Under the pieces are notes generated by a model, which saw nothing but the letters and a program-made list of their open reading frames with translations, did no database searches and was not told the DNA's origin. The translations under genes were made by a program, and so were the position numbers. Shown here piece after piece: positions 28,002-40,983 of a stretch of 64,000 nucleotides of DNA (positions within the stretch are counted from its first letter, which is position 1; each line of letters starts with the position of its first letter). Location of the stretch: assembly GCF_011301715.1 (NCBI RefSeq), contig NZ_CP049870.1, positions 1,178,001 to 1,242,000 of the forward strand, read 5' to 3'. The stretch comes from Sphingomonas sp. HDW15A (GTDB lineage Bacteria > Pseudomonadota > Alphaproteobacteria > Sphingomonadales > Sphingomonadaceae).

Positions 28002-29591
28002 CTAACCCTGATCTCGCTCCACCAGGGGCAGGAGAAGCGTCAGATACTGGTCGTTGATGTCGAGTGTACCGCCGGCGAGCTCGACGAGGCCATTTACCAG
28101 CCGAAGCGAAAAACCGAGCCCGAGCAAACCGCGATCGGAATCCCCGATGGTGAATTCCGGGTCGAGCAGGTCGTCGCGCGTCGCCAGGATGGTCGAACGG
28201 GGCCTGCTGATCGCGATCCCGCATTGGCCTCCTGCACGGCGGACCCTCATCATCAACTGCTCGCCCGGTGCGGTCGCTCCGAGGACGGCATCGCTGAACC
28301 GGGCCAGAAGGCGTTCGGTCAGTGTCGGCTCGAGCGCGCACAGGCCATCGGCATCCCCGGACTGGATATCGACCTGAACGCCGTGCTGCGCCGCTTTTTC
28401 GAGGATTCGGCCGGTAAAGGCCGGAAAGAAGGTTTTCAGGTCGGTCCTTTGCCCACTGGTTGAGCCTGCCGATTGAATGCGAGCGACGAAATCCAGATCG
28501 TTAGCGGCTTCGAGGAGCGCGCGTGCATTGCTGACGATTTGCGCCGCACGCTCGCGATAACGGCGATGCGCGGGGCCGAAATATTGGCCGTCGATGATTT
28601 CCGCGAATCCGATGATCGCATTGAGCGGCGTCTTGATCTCGTGGATCATTTCCCGAAGCGTGTCATGGCTGTCCGGAAGCGGGGCCGTGGACGGCTCCGG
28701 CGCGGCGAATTCCTGCGGCTCGCCACGCTGGGCGATTCCGCGATAGCCGATGAAGCGGCCGTCGTTGGCTGCGAAGGCCGGTGCCCCGCTGATCGTCCAG
28801 CGTCCCGCCAACTGCCCCTCGTCCCCTAGCTCGAGGACGCAGTCGCGAAATGGCGCGCGGATGGAAAATGCGCGCTCGACGCAGTCGTCGACCCCCTCGT
28901 CGGGATCGGCCACCGCGATCGAGCGGCCGATCAGCGGCCCGCGCGGAACGCCCTCTACCCAGTCGATCTCGCCGCCCGGGCTGCACTCCCACCGAAAGAC
29001 GGAGCGCGTGTCAGCGGAATCCGACCGCACCGGCTCGGGCAAGACGGACCGCGCCCGATCGCGGTCGCGCTCGCTGCGGAGCCGGTCGAGCCTGGCGACG
29101 ACATCGCCGATCGAAGTTTCCGCCGGCGCACCGGGCGATGAATCTTCCGCCCTTTCGCGATCGGGAGCGACTTGCGTCAGGGTCATCTCCGGCAGTTCGG
29201 CCGGCTTCGGAGCCCCCGGATGGAGCGTGTCGAGGAACCGGCGGACGTCCGGCGAAGCCGAGCGCCGAACCCGCTCGAGCGCATCGCCTTCAAGACGGCC
29301 CCCGGCCAGTAGTGGCGCAGCGACGGCCAGCGAATCCCCGGCGAAGACTTCCAGAAGAGCCACAGGGATCGCCGCACCCGCAATCGACCGCGCCGCCGCC
29401 GCCCGGAGCGGCTCGGCGATGGCGGAGCGGTCCTGCTCGATCGTCGCGATGGCCCTGTCGAGAAGCACCCTGTCGGCGGTGGCCGTCGAACGCGCGACCA
29501 GGTCGACCAGTTGGCGCCAGCGAACATTGCGGTCGTGGGAGGCCGCGACCGGTTGTGCAAGCACCGTTGCCAGGCGGTCGTCGAAGCGCAA
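28002..29591 (-). CDS. Soluble sensor histidine kinase, atypical
   Basis: A 529-residue protein without membrane segments. Residues 1-130 are a helical domain rich in Arg/Ala; residues ~195-290 look like a PAS domain (FRWECSPGGEIDWVEG, GRFIGYRGIAQRG). The phosphorylation motif is EMIHEIKTPLNAIIGF with H317. The ATPase part is degenerate: the N-box asparagine region reads ARFSDAVLGA and the D-box is not obvious, while a GLGFSLRLVNGLVELAGG box is kept. TTG start at 29591 after AGGAG. The partner regulator is not in the window. Confidence 0.85.
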   Translation of the reverse strand: MRFDDRLATVLAQPVAASHDRNVRWRQLVDLVARSTATADRVLLDRAIATIEQDRSAIAEPLRAAAARSIAGAAIPVALLEVFAGDSLAVAAPLLAGGRLEGDALERVRRSASPDVRRFLDTLHPGAPKPAELPEMTLTQVAPDRERAEDSSPGAPAETSIGDVVARLDRLRSERDRDRARSVLPEPVRSDSADTRSVFRWECSPGGEIDWVEGVPRGPLIGRSIAVADPDEGVDDCVERAFSIRAPFRDCVLELGDEGQLAGRWTISGAPAFAANDGRFIGYRGIAQRGEPQEFAAPEPSTAPLPDSHDTLREMIHEIKTPLNAIIGFAEIIDGQYFGPAHRRYRERAAQIVSNARALLEAANDLDFVARIQSAGSTSGQRTDLKTFFPAFTGRILEKAAQHGVQVDIQSGDADGLCALEPTLTERLLARFSDAVLGATAPGEQLMMRVRRAGGQCGIAISRPRSTILATRDDLLDPEFTIGDSDRGLLGLGFSLRLVNGLVELAGGTLDINDQYLTLLLPLVERDQG

Positions 29592-29710
29592 CCGATGTTT
29601 ACTCCTGGATAAGAGAAAGAAGTTTTACGGAAAGTGCATAACCACGAACGGGCGGCACAGGTCAGGGCGGGTCGGTTAACCATCCCGAAATGGAACAGGT
29701 CGTCCGGATA

Positions 29711-29739
29711 AGAAAAAGGCGGCCGCGAAAGCGACCGCC
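29711..29739 (-). terminator. Rho-independent terminator after the TPR gene
   Basis: Nine-base arms 29718-29726 and 29731-29739 pair with one G/C-to-G·U type mismatch around a GAAA (TTTC on the minus strand) loop. On the minus strand a run of five T (29713-29717) follows. Ideal place, 24 bases after the stop of the minus-strand gene at 29763. Confidence 0.85.
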
Positions 29740-29762
29740 CCTCACTACGCGAGTTGATTCGG

Positions 29763-31028
29763 TCAGTTTCGCGTGGCCAGCCACAGCAGCCAGAAGCGCG
29801 CCAGCGACTGGCTCGGCCCCGTCACCGCGTTCAGCGCCGCTTCGGCGCCCGGCTTGTCCCCTGCCCGTGCCAGCGCCATGCCAAGCCGCAGGTTGGCAAG
29901 GTTGGCGTCCTTTGGGACGGCAGCTCGGTAAAGCTTTGCCGCTTGGGCATAGGAACCTGCACCGAACAGCGAGTCTCCTGCGTCGATCAGCGCCGTGGCG
30001 TCCCCGCTAGCAAGCGCAGCCTTGGCGCTGGCATCGACCGCGGCTGCCGCAGGCGCTTTAGCGGCCTGGGCGGCGAGTCCCTTGAACGACTGCTTGGACA
30101 CGTCGACCCCCGGCGCCTTGGCGGCTTCGGCAAGCACGGCCTTCGCCTCGACAAGCGCGCCGTCGGAGACGAGGGCGTTGGCGAGTGCGAAATAATCGCT
30201 TTCGCCGCTTAGTGCGTTTGCTGCCCTTGCAAGGCGCATCGTGTCGGCGAGCTGCGCGCCCTTGGCGGCGCTGATGTCGCGATAGATGCGCAAGCCGTCA
30301 CGCCAGCTCGTCGTGCTGGGATAAGCCGCGATCCATTCGCGGGCGATGTCGATCGCGGCGGGCGAGCGCATGTTGTAGGCAAGGCCGGCAGCGAACTTGA
30401 AATTGTTCTCGGCGACTTTCGTGCCTTTGGCTTTGCTCGCGGCAAAGCTCTTCTGCATCAGACTGACGGCTTCGGCCTTCTGCCCCTGCTTCTCGCGAAG
30501 GCTCGCGAAAAGAGCGAGGGTCGAAGGGTTGGCGGAATCGAACCCGACGGCCTTCTGATAGGCCTGGGCAGCGGCGTCCATCTGCCCGGCGGTCTGAAGT
30601 CGCTTGCCGAGGTCGGTGAACCGGGCCGAGAGGTCGGCCGGATCGGCGCCGCCCGAAGCTTCCATCGCTTCGACGCCGGCCTTCAGCGCGATGGCGTCAT
30701 TGGCTGCAACGGCCGCTTTGACCTGGTTGATGGCGATGAAATATTTGTCATCGGCCGTTTTGGCGACTGCCTGGGCAGCCGCGAGCTTCGCCGGGATATT
30801 GGCGGTGTCGTTCGTGTTGACCGCGTTCTGAAGCTCGACGATCGCCTTTTGCGCTTCCTTTGAAATGTTTAGCTTGCGGCCCGTCGTCGTCGTTGCGCTG
30901 GTGGTCGTGGTCCTGCCGACGTCGGGCTTTGCGTCCTTGGGCCGTTCGCTGCCCAGACGCTGTGCCGAACCCGGCGCGGCAATGGCCAGCGCCGACGCGC
31001 CAACCAAAATCGTGGCGAAAAACTTCAT
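29763..31028 (-). CDS. Exported TPR-like protein
   Basis: A 421-residue protein with a signal peptide (MKFFATILVGASALAIAAPGSAQ), a Thr-rich linker (TTTTSATTTTG) and TPR-type repeats such as AAQAYQKAVGFDSANPSTLA and FGAGSYAQAAKLYRAA. The ATG at 31028 has an ideal GGAGGAA ribosome site; an upstream frame has none. It is transcribed alone, with the terminator at 29711-29739. Function unknown. Confidence 0.85.
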   Translation of the reverse strand: MKFFATILVGASALAIAAPGSAQRLGSERPKDAKPDVGRTTTTSATTTTGRKLNISKEAQKAIVELQNAVNTNDTANIPAKLAAAQAVAKTADDKYFIAINQVKAAVAANDAIALKAGVEAMEASGGADPADLSARFTDLGKRLQTAGQMDAAAQAYQKAVGFDSANPSTLALFASLREKQGQKAEAVSLMQKSFAASKAKGTKVAENNFKFAAGLAYNMRSPAAIDIAREWIAAYPSTTSWRDGLRIYRDISAAKGAQLADTMRLARAANALSGESDYFALANALVSDGALVEAKAVLAEAAKAPGVDVSKQSFKGLAAQAAKAPAAAAVDASAKAALASGDATALIDAGDSLFGAGSYAQAAKLYRAAVPKDANLANLRLGMALARAGDKPGAEAALNAVTGPSQSLARFWLLWLATRN

Positions 31029-31352
31029 TGATATTCCTCCCGACCGCGGCTGGCCGCCACGGCTATTGGCTCCCGTGATGTCGATCGGCTTTTTCGAGAC
31101 CCCCACAGTCCCTGATGCCGCTTGAAAGGCGGCTCACCAATCGCAGCGCAAACTGTGACAGTTCAGTGACTTACGCAAGGGCGTTTAAGTTGATGCAGAT
31201 AAGCCTGGATTGGGCCCGCGATTCACGCGCGTACGCGCGCGCGTGGGGTGGCGCCAGCCCGACCTATCGGCTAGCAGGATGCGGGGCACTCGTCCGAACG
31301 GACGATTCTCATTCCCCGCGTATTTGTCCCGCCAGAACAGACAGGATTTTCC
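31029..31352. other. 324-base intergenic region upstream of divergent TPR gene and gyrA
   Basis: The only gene-free stretch over 300 bases. Short frames here have no coding character. It holds the promoters of both neighbours, though no convincing -35/-10 pair was found. An alternating CG/CA tract at 31224-31245 is the one notable feature. AGGA at 31343-31346 is the gyrA ribosome site. Confidence 0.7.
31224..31245. repeat. 22-base strictly alternating purine-pyrimidine tract (Z-DNA-prone)
   Basis: Every step from 31224 to 31245 alternates pyrimidine and purine, nearly all CG, with a central CGCGCGTACGCGCG that is its own reverse complement. Such tracts can flip to left-handed Z-DNA under negative supercoiling. 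It lies about 108 bases before the gyrA start. Confidence 0.6.
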
Positions 31353-34125
<2,773 letters not shown>

Positions 34126-34192
34126 CGGGCAGGAACGCGGGCAGTCTTCGCCGCGTTGGCCGCTCATGGCTTTAACGCAAAGGAGATCGCCT

Positions 34193-34663
34193 GTGCCTCT
34201 TCCCAACAATGCCCTCGTCCTCGTCACCGACGGCCGCAAGACCCTGTTCTTCCGGAACGAAGGCGACCAGAATCAGATCGACTTGAGGACCGAGGCGCAT
34301 GACGAGCGCGAAGACGCCAAGGACGGCGACATGAAGACCGATGCTCCCGGGGCGATCGGTCAGTCCGCCGGCTACAGCGGCCGTGTCGCGTACGAAGAGA
34401 CCGATTTCCACCAGCTCGAAGAAGATCGCTGGGCGCATAGCGCGGCCGAGGAAGTCAACAAGCGGGCGCTCGCCAACGACTTCGATGACCTCGTCATCGT
34501 CGCGCCTCCGAAGACCTTGGGCGAGCTTCGCAAGAAGCTCCACAAGGAAGCCGAGCGGCGGGTGATTTGCGAGATTCCCAAGGAGATGACCGGCCGCCCC
34601 ATTCCCGACATCGAAGCATTGATCATTGGCGCGACCGCCGCCCAGGCGCCGTCCGAGGTCTAG
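34193..34663 (+). CDS. Host attachment family protein (baeRF/AtsE-like)
   Basis: A 156-residue protein of the family annotated as 'required for attachment to host cells'. Typical segments are ALVLVTDGRKTLFFRN, GRVAYEETDFHQLEEDRW and DLVIVAPPKTLGELRKKLHKE. The fold is related to eukaryotic release factor domain 2, so the real role may be in translation. Start GTG at 34193 after AAAGGAG. It overlaps the convergent DUF488 gene by four bases. Confidence 0.85.
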   Translation: MPLPNNALVLVTDGRKTLFFRNEGDQNQIDLRTEAHDEREDAKDGDMKTDAPGAIGQSAGYSGRVAYEETDFHQLEEDRWAHSAAEEVNKRALANDFDDLVIVAPPKTLGELRKKLHKEAERRVICEIPKEMTGRPIPDIEALIIGATAAQAPSEV

Positions 34664-35091
34664 GCGAAAAGGTCCACGATCTCTGCGTCCGGCACGGCCG
34701 CACGCCAAAGCAGCGTGCGGTGGCAGCCGCCGGGGTCGCGTTCGAAACAGAGCAAGGCGCTTGGCCGCTCGCCGGCCAGCGCCTTCATTTCTTCCGCGGC
34801 AACGATCGCTTCCGGAAGCTCCAGCTGCGCGGCGTAGATCCTTCCGAGCCGCTCTTGATGGCCGGCACGGGCAGCGGCCCTGCCGTCCGCTGGAGTCCCG
34901 AGCGCCCGCAGGTGGACATATTCGATTCCCGCTTGGGCGAGTGCATTCTTGAGCGGGGTCTTGGAGAATCCGGGGCGACGCGACAGCGGCAGTGCGCGAA
35001 CGTCAATTACCCGCTCGACGCCCGCCTCGCGGAGCGCCGACAGGAACTCGTCCATCGTCGCGCCTTCATATCCGATCGTGAACAGTTTCAT
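34660..35091 (-). CDS. DUF488 family protein
   Basis: A 143-residue member of DUF488: N-terminal [20 protein letters not shown], the conserved [17 protein letters not shown], and the cysteine motif [16 protein letters not shown]. The conserved cysteines and basic residues suggest an enzyme or nucleic-acid binder, but no function is proved. Divergent from trmFO with a 35-base gap. Confidence 0.9.
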   Translation of the reverse strand: MKLFTIGYEGATMDEFLSALREAGVERVIDVRALPLSRRPGFSKTPLKNALAQAGIEYVHLRALGTPADGRAAARAGHQERLGRIYAAQLELPEAIVAAEEMKALAGERPSALLCFERDPGGCHRTLLWRAAVPDAEIVDLFA

Positions 35092-35126
35092 GGACTTGCA
35101 TATGGGGAAGCGTTAGCTCGCGCGCC

Positions 35127-36484
35127 ATGGCTCACGATCTCCACATCATCGGCGGCGGACTTGCGGGTTCGGAAGCCGCTTGGCAGGCCGCGGAGGCTGG
35201 CCTCAAGGTCCGCCTGAGCGAGATGCGCGGAGGCGGCGACACCACCCCTGCCCACGAAAGCGACCGGTTGGCAGAAATGGTCTGCTCCAACAGCTTTCGC
35301 TCGGATGATGCCGAAAATAACGCCGTCGGCCTGCTCCACCAGGAAATGCGCCGCCTTGGTTCGCTGATCATGGCCTCTGCCGACGCGCACCGGGTGCCCG
35401 CCGGCTCCGCACTGGCTGTCGACCGCGAGGCCTTCGCGTCGGAAGTGACTGCCCGGATCGCCGCTCATTCCAACATCGAGGTCGTTCGCGAGCGGATCGA
35501 CACGCTGCCACTGGAAGGGCTGGCAATCGTCGCGACCGGTCCGCTCACCTCTCCTGGCCTTGCCGAGGCCATTGCGAAACGGACCGGCACCGGAGCGCTC
35601 GCTTTCTTCGACGCCATTGCCCCAATCGTCCATCGTGACAGCATCGACATGTCGGTGTGCTGGTTCCAGTCACGCTGGGACAAGGACCCGATAGGCTCGG
35701 GCGGCAAAGACTATATCAATTGCCCGATGAACAAGGAGCAGTATGAGGCCTTCGTCGCCGCTTTGAACGATGGCGAGAAGACCGAATTCAAGGAGTGGGA
35801 GAAGGACACGCCATATTTCGAGGGCTGCATGCCGATCGAAGTTATGGCGGCACGCGGTGTGGACACGCTGCGCTACGGGCCGATGAAAGGCGTCGGACTG
35901 GACGACCCGCGAACCGGGCGCTGGCCCTATGCCGTCGTCCAGCTTCGCCAGGACAATGCGCTCGGCACGCTTTGGAACATGGTCGGCTTCCAGACCAAGC
36001 TGAAGCATGGCGAGCAGATACGCATTTTCCGAACGATCCCGGGGCTTGAGAATGCCGAATTCGCGCGATTGGGGGGATTCATCGCAACAGCTTCATCAAG
36101 TCGCCAGAGCTGCTCGACGGCGAGCTTCGCTTGCGCTCCCAGCCCAATGTCCGCTTCGCCGGACAGATCACCGGCTGCGAAGGCTATGTCGAAAGCGCCG
36201 CCATCGGCCTCGTCGCCGCCCGCTTCGCAATCGCTGAGAAGCGCGGCGAAACGCTTCCCGCCTTGCCGCCGGAAACAGCGCTCGGTGCCCTTCTCGCGCA
36301 CATCACCGGCGGCGCCGACGCCGACACCTACCAGCCGATGAACGTCAACTTCGGACTGATGCCACCACTGGTGGGGCCGAAGAGCAAGAAGGCGGACCGC
36401 AAGAAGCTTTACACCGGCCGTGCCCGCGACGCGTTCACCAACTGGCTGGCGGAGATCAGCCGCGTCGAAGCGGTGACCGCCTGA
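35127..36484 (+). CDS. trmFO: tRNA (uracil-54-C5)-methyltransferase, folate/FAD-dependent (frameshifted)
   Basis: Uses methylenetetrahydrofolate and FADH2 to make ribothymidine at tRNA U54. Motifs: FAD loop [14 protein letters not shown], the active-site cysteine in [11 protein letters not shown] and the second cysteine in [25 protein letters not shown]. At 36071-36076 a run of six G lacks one base; adding it gives [16 protein letters not shown] and carries the frame on to the stop at 36484 through [16 protein letters not shown]. The intact length would be about 452 residues, normal for the family. Confidence 0.93.
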
Positions 36485-36560
36485 TCGACCGCTCGGCACG
36501 GGGCAACCCCTCTGCCGCATTTTCCATGGACTGAGCCGAAGCTTTCGTTAGTCAACGCCT

Positions 36561-37345
36561 ATGCCGTTGGCGAAACGTGAATGGCTCGCCCCGCTGGCTC
36601 GGCACGTCGCCGCTGCTGCGGGTCTGGGGCTATTGCTCGGCTTTCTCGGGCCGTTCGGCACCTATCCGCGCTTCGAAAGAGTTGAGCGCTACGCCTTCTG
36701 GCTGACACTGGTCTTCACCGGTTATCTCTGTGCCCTGGCTTCGCGCCATGCGATCGCGTCCCGGTTTGAAATTCGTCGTTTGCCTCTCCAGGCCGCTGCG
36801 ATCGCATTGCTCTCGGCGGTCCCGCAAACCTTCATCGTTGCCTGGGCGCTCGTACTGGTCCAGCCTGGCCGCCTGATCGGCCCCGCCGAGCTGGTCACCC
36901 TGTTCATGGCGGTCGCGGCGGTCCAGCTTATCATCGCTTCCGCCGTCATGCTGGCGGAGACGAAGCGTTCGCCCTCCCCGCCTCGGAAGCCGGCGATCCT
37001 GGCACGGCCTCGCCGCCTCCCATTCACGGTCGGGTCAAGGCCGCTGCCGGCAGGGATATCCTCGCCCTGCAAGCCGAGGACCATTATGTGCGCGTGCACA
37101 CCTGCTCAGGCTCTGCCCTCGTCCTTCACAGGCTTGCGGACGCCATCTCGGAGGTCGGAGCCATCGACGGGTTGCAGGTCCATCGCAGCTGGTGGGTCGC
37201 CAGCCATTCGGTGTCCGGGACTTTCATCAGGGATAGTCGACGGTGGCTGCGCCTCGCTAATGGCCTCGAAGTGCCCGTCAGCCGGGCACGGATAAGAGAC
37301 GTGACGGCGCGCGGCTGGCCGGCGATCGATCCGCCGACGGCCTAA
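36561..37345 (+). CDS. Membrane-bound LytTR-type regulator (frameshifted)
   Basis: The N-terminal half has about four hydrophobic helices (HVAAAAGLGLLLGFLGPFGTY, FWLTLVFTGYLCALAS and two more). The C-terminal half, one frame back, is a LytTR DNA-binding domain: RDILALQAEDHYVRVHT, LVLHRLADAISEV, QVHRSWWVA. One base is missing between about 36960 and 37060. Proteins with this design are common and specific to sphingomonad-type genomes and bind DNA from the membrane; the signal is unknown. Confidence 0.82.
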
Positions 37346-37349
37346 GACC

Positions 37350-37793
37350 TTAGCAACCGCAGGCGGGCCGCGCCTTTTTCGGTTTTGGCGCGGTGGTGGC
37401 ATATTCCGCGGGTGTCAGGGCCTTGTTGCCGTCGCTATCGGCATCCTCGAACTTGTCGATGGTCTTCACCGCCCACTCCTCGAACCCGAGCTTGCCGTCG
37501 CCGTTGACGTAGAGCTTGGCGAACGGCTTGCGCCGGGGTTCGACCATCTCCGCCAGAGTAATGCGCCCGTCCCCATTCTTGTCGGCGATTGCGAAGCGCA
37601 TATCCTCTTTGCTCTTGGGGTCGGCTGATGGCGCCGCCGGGATTGGCGCCAGCGCCTGGCCGGGCTGGATCGCAACCGCCGCTGGCGGCGGAGTTTGCAG
37701 AACTTCTGGCGCCTGCGCGCGGCCTTGCCAGATGAAAAATGCGCCGGTGACGAGGACTAGCGCCGATGCGGCCCCGGCAGGGAAACGAGTCAT
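37350..37793 (-). CDS. EF-hand calcium-binding protein, exported/anchored
   Basis: A 147-residue protein with an N-terminal membrane anchor or signal (GAASALVLVTGAFFIW), a Pro/Ala linker and three EF-hand-like loops: DKNGDGRITLAE, NGDGKLGFEE and DADSDGNKALTPAE. The tail ends in CGC. The ATG at 37793 gives a proper signal; the upstream start at 37862 overlaps the phytoene-synthase-like gene. Probably calcium sensing or buffering in the periplasm. Confidence 0.8.
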   Translation of the reverse strand: MTRFPAGAASALVLVTGAFFIWQGRAQAPEVLQTPPPAAVAIQPGQALAPIPAAPSADPKSKEDMRFAIADKNGDGRITLAEMVEPRRKPFAKLYVNGDGKLGFEEWAVKTIDKFEDADSDGNKALTPAEYATTAPKPKKARPACGC

Positions 37794-37854
37794 GAAGCCC
37801 CTCAACACATCGAGATGCGATCCGGCGGCGCCTGCTTGGCAAGCGATTGTCGCG

Positions 37855-38472
37855 CTAGGCAACCGTGCCGAACAGACGATGCGAAAGCAGCGCGGCTGCC
37901 CTTCCCGGAGTTGCTTCCGGCTCGACCGCCGGGAATTGCCGGCGATCGCGCTGCGCCAGCCGCGTGAACGCCGTCAGCGGACGCAGCGGCTTAGCGAAGC
38001 GGACGCACTTCAAGTAGTTGTGGACCGTTGCCGACGCCAGCAATCCGCCGCGCATTGCACGGGCGACGGCATGGGCTGCTCCGGCTTGCGGCAGCAACGG
38101 ATCGTCGACATCGAGAAGCATCGCCGCGCAGGCGAAAAGCGCTGCGCCGCCCTTCATCACTCGCTGGATATCCGGTTCGCCGTCGAGCAGCGCCGCGAAA
38201 CCGTCCTCGATCGCCGCCAGCCGGGCTCCGCTCAATCCGCGCGGCAGTAGTTCGGCCGCGATAGCCTGAAGCCGCGGTTCGGCAGGCGCCGGCGACGTGT
38301 CGAGCCGTTCCAGCGCTTCGCGCCACCAGGCCAGGCGGATCGCACCAAGCGCGGGCTGCGTGGACGTCGCGACGACGTCAGCCATCGCCTGCTCCAGGTC
38401 GAACAGCGCGTCGAAGGCCGGCCTGAGTTCGACCGGCCAGTAAAGCCGGACGAGGTCTCGGTCCCGCATCAT
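37855..38472 (-). CDS. Squalene/phytoene synthase-like protein, short, active site doubtful
   Basis: A 205-residue protein with the helical trans-isoprenyl synthase fold (GAIRLAWWREALERL, LLASATVHNYLKC) but shorter than true phytoene synthases (about 280-300). The aspartate-rich motifs that bind the diphosphates are missing: the first one reads FDLEQAMADVV. It resembles the NDUFAF6-type assembly factor branch. It starts one base after pdhB stops, and so sits in the pdhAB operon. Confidence 0.75.
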   Translation of the reverse strand: MMRDRDLVRLYWPVELRPAFDALFDLEQAMADVVATSTQPALGAIRLAWWREALERLDTSPAPAEPRLQAIAAELLPRGLSGARLAAIEDGFAALLDGEPDIQRVMKGGAALFACAAMLLDVDDPLLPQAGAAHAVARAMRGGLLASATVHNYLKCVRFAKPLRPLTAFTRLAQRDRRQFPAVEPEATPGRAAALLSHRLFGTVA

Positions 38473-38473
38473 C

Positions 38474-39850
38474 TCAGCGATAGAGGACCGCCTTGGCCGC
38501 CTTCACGACGTCATCCGCCTTGATCAGCGCCATCTTCTCCAAGTTGGCGGCGTAAGGCAGGGGCACGTCGGCGTTGTTGACCCGTCCAACTGGCGCGTCG
38601 AGGTCGTCGAAGCCCTCTTCCATGCAGACGGCGATGATCTCGCTGGCGATCGAACAGGTCGGCCAGCCTTCCTCGACGACGACGAGGCGGTTGGTCTTGG
38701 CGAGAGAGGTCAGCACCGCCTGCTTGTCGAGCGGACGTAACGTACGAAGATCGATGACTTCGGCCTCCACGCCCTCGCCGCTAAGCGTTTCTGCTGCTTC
38801 CAGCGCGACCCCGACGCCGATCGAATAGCTGACCAAAGTGACGTCATGGCCCTCGCGCATGATCCGCGCCTTGCCGATCGGAAGGACGTAGTCGTCAATC
38901 TTCGGGACATCGAACGAATGGCCGTAGAGCAGCTCGTTTTCTAGGAATACGACGGGGTCTTCGCTGCGGATCGCAGCCTTCAATAGGCCCTTCGCATCGG
39001 CCGCGTCGTAAGGGGCAATTACGATGAGGCCCGGTACGGAGGCATACCACGGCCCGTAATTCTGGCTGTGCTGCGCGCCGACCCGGCTCGCGGCGCCATT
39101 GGGGCCGCGGAACACGATCGGGCAGCGCATCTGGCCGCCGGACATGTAGTTGGTCTTGGCGGCCGAATTGATGATGTGATCGATCGCCTGCATCGCGAAG
39201 TTGAAAGTCATGAACTCGATGACCGGCTTCAGCCCGCCCATGGCGGCTCCCGAGCCGAGGCCGGCGAAGCCATATTCGGTGATCGGCGTGTCGATCACCC
39301 GGCGCGGCCCGAACTCCTCGAGCAGGCCCTGCGTCACCTTATAGGCGCCCTGATATTGCGCGACCTCTTCGCCCATCACGAAGACGCGGTCGTCTTTCCG
39401 CATCTCTTCGGCCATCGCATCGCGGAGCGCCTCGCGAACCGTGGTCGAGACCATTTCCGTTCCCGCTGGCACGTCCGGATCGGCAGCAACGCGGGGCGTG
39501 AGCTGCTTTGTGCCGGTGTCGGCCTTCGGTGCCGGCGTCGGCTCGGTCTGCTGGTCTGACGGCTTCTGCGCAACTTCGGGGTCCGGCGTTGGAGCGGCAG
39601 CTTCGCCGCCCTCGCCGCCCATCAGCGCAATGACCGTCCCGACCTTCACGCCGTCCGTGCCTTCCGGAACGACGATCTTGCTGATCGTGCCCTCATCGAC
39701 GGCTTCGAACTCCATCGTCGCCTTGTCGGTTTCGATTTCGGCCAGGACATCGCCTGACGCTACTTCGTCGCCTTCCTTGACCAGCCATTTCGCCAGTGTG
39801 CCCTCTTCCATGGTCGGGGAGAGCGCCGGCATTTTCAATTCGACGGCCAT
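38474..39850 (-). CDS. pdhB: Pyruvate dehydrogenase E1 beta subunit with N-terminal lipoyl domain
   Basis: A 458-residue protein. Residues 1-80 form a lipoyl domain with the lipoylated lysine in [13 protein letters not shown]; a Pro/Ala linker (~85-125) leads to the E1-beta transketolase domain ([40 protein letters not shown]). The fused lipoyl domain is typical of alphaproteobacterial PdhB. ATG overlaps the pdhA stop (TGATG). The E2 gene is not in the window. Confidence 0.96.
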   Translation of the reverse strand: MAVELKMPALSPTMEEGTLAKWLVKEGDEVASGDVLAEIETDKATMEFEAVDEGTISKIVVPEGTDGVKVGTVIALMGGEGGEAAAPTPDPEVAQKPSDQQTEPTPAPKADTGTKQLTPRVAADPDVPAGTEMVSTTVREALRDAMAEEMRKDDRVFVMGEEVAQYQGAYKVTQGLLEEFGPRRVIDTPITEYGFAGLGSGAAMGGLKPVIEFMTFNFAMQAIDHIINSAAKTNYMSGGQMRCPIVFRGPNGAASRVGAQHSQNYGPWYASVPGLIVIAPYDAADAKGLLKAAIRSEDPVVFLENELLYGHSFDVPKIDDYVLPIGKARIMREGHDVTLVSYSIGVGVALEAAETLSGEGVEAEVIDLRTLRPLDKQAVLTSLAKTNRLVVVEEGWPTCSIASEIIAVCMEEGFDDLDAPVGRVNNADVPLPYAANLEKMALIKADDVVKAAKAVLYR

Positions 39851-40917
39851 CAGTACGCCTCCACCAGCACGTCGGTATAAAGCTCGGCAGCGTCCGGCTC
39901 CGGCGTTTCTTCAGCAAACTTCGCAGCTTCCACCACGATATCCTTGATTTCCTTATCGATTGCCTTGAGCTCATCTTCGCCGACGCCCGCCTTGTTCAGC
40001 TCGGCCTTGATGTGATCGATCGGGTCATGGTGCTCGCGGTAATCCTGCACCTCTTCCTTGGTACGGTACTTTGCTGGGTCGCTCATCGAGTGGCCGCGAT
40101 AGCGGTAAGTGAGAAGCTCGAGGATGATCGGCCCCTTGCCGGCCTGCGTCCAGGCCATGGCCTCTTCCGCCGCACCGCGGACGGCAAGAACGTCCATTCC
40201 ATCGACCTGGATTCCCGGGATGCGGAAGCTCTCGCCGCGCTTGTAGAAATCCGGCTCCGAGGCCGAGCGCTCGACGCTGGTGCCCATCGCATATTTGTTG
40301 TTCTCGATGGCGTAGATGACCGGCAGGTCCCACAGCCGCGCCATGTTGAAGCTCTCGTAGACCTGGCCCTGGTTGGCCGCGCCGTCGCCGAAATAAGCCA
40401 GGCAGGTGCCGCCGTCCTTGGAATATTGGTGCTTGAAGGCCAGGCCGGTGCCAAGCGCGACTTGCGCGCCGACGATGCCGTGCCCCCCGTAAAAGCCGTG
40501 CTCGACGCTGAACATGTGCATCGATCCGCCCTTCCCCTTGGAGATTCCAGCGGCGCGCCCGGTCAGCTCGGCCATGATCACTTTGGGGTCGATTCCATAG
40601 GCCAGCATGTGTCCATGATCGCGATAGCCGGTGATGACGCTGTCGCGCCCCACCTTCATCGCCGATTGCAGGCCGACGGCAACGGCTTCCTGGCCAATGT
40701 AGAGGTGGCAGAAGCCGCCGATCAGGCCCAGGCCGTAGAGCTGGCCGGCGCGCTCCTCGAAGCGGCGGATGAGCAGCATCTGCTTGTAGAAGTCGAGCAG
40801 CTCGTCCTTGCTCGCCTCATAGCGCTTTGGCTCGGCGGGACGCTCTCTATTGGGCTTGCCGGGCGCCGCGATTGCGGTCGCGGCCTTACGGGCGGTTTTC
40901 GCCACGCTGCTCTCCAC
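39850..40917 (-). CDS. pdhA: Pyruvate dehydrogenase E1 alpha subunit
   Basis: A 355-residue ThDP-dependent subunit that decarboxylates pyruvate. Motifs: [17 protein letters not shown], the ThDP/Mg loop [29 protein letters not shown] and phosphorylation-loop-type [22 protein letters not shown] start at 40917; the first ~25 residues are Ala/Pro-rich and may be longer than the mature start. Cotranscribed with pdhB. Confidence 0.96.
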   Translation of the reverse strand: MESSVAKTARKAATAIAAPGKPNRERPAEPKRYEASKDELLDFYKQMLLIRRFEERAGQLYGLGLIGGFCHLYIGQEAVAVGLQSAMKVGRDSVITGYRDHGHMLAYGIDPKVIMAELTGRAAGISKGKGGSMHMFSVEHGFYGGHGIVGAQVALGTGLAFKHQYSKDGGTCLAYFGDGAANQGQVYESFNMARLWDLPVIYAIENNKYAMGTSVERSASEPDFYKRGESFRIPGIQVDGMDVLAVRGAAEEAMAWTQAGKGPIILELLTYRYRGHSMSDPAKYRTKEEVQDYREHHDPIDHIKAELNKAGVGEDELKAIDKEIKDIVVEAAKFAEETPEPDAAELYTDVLVEAY

Positions 40918-40983
40918 TGATCGTTTTTTGTTGGCTGGGCCTATAGGAGCCGCAGGGCCGAAAGGGCAATCCGTAACGTCACC

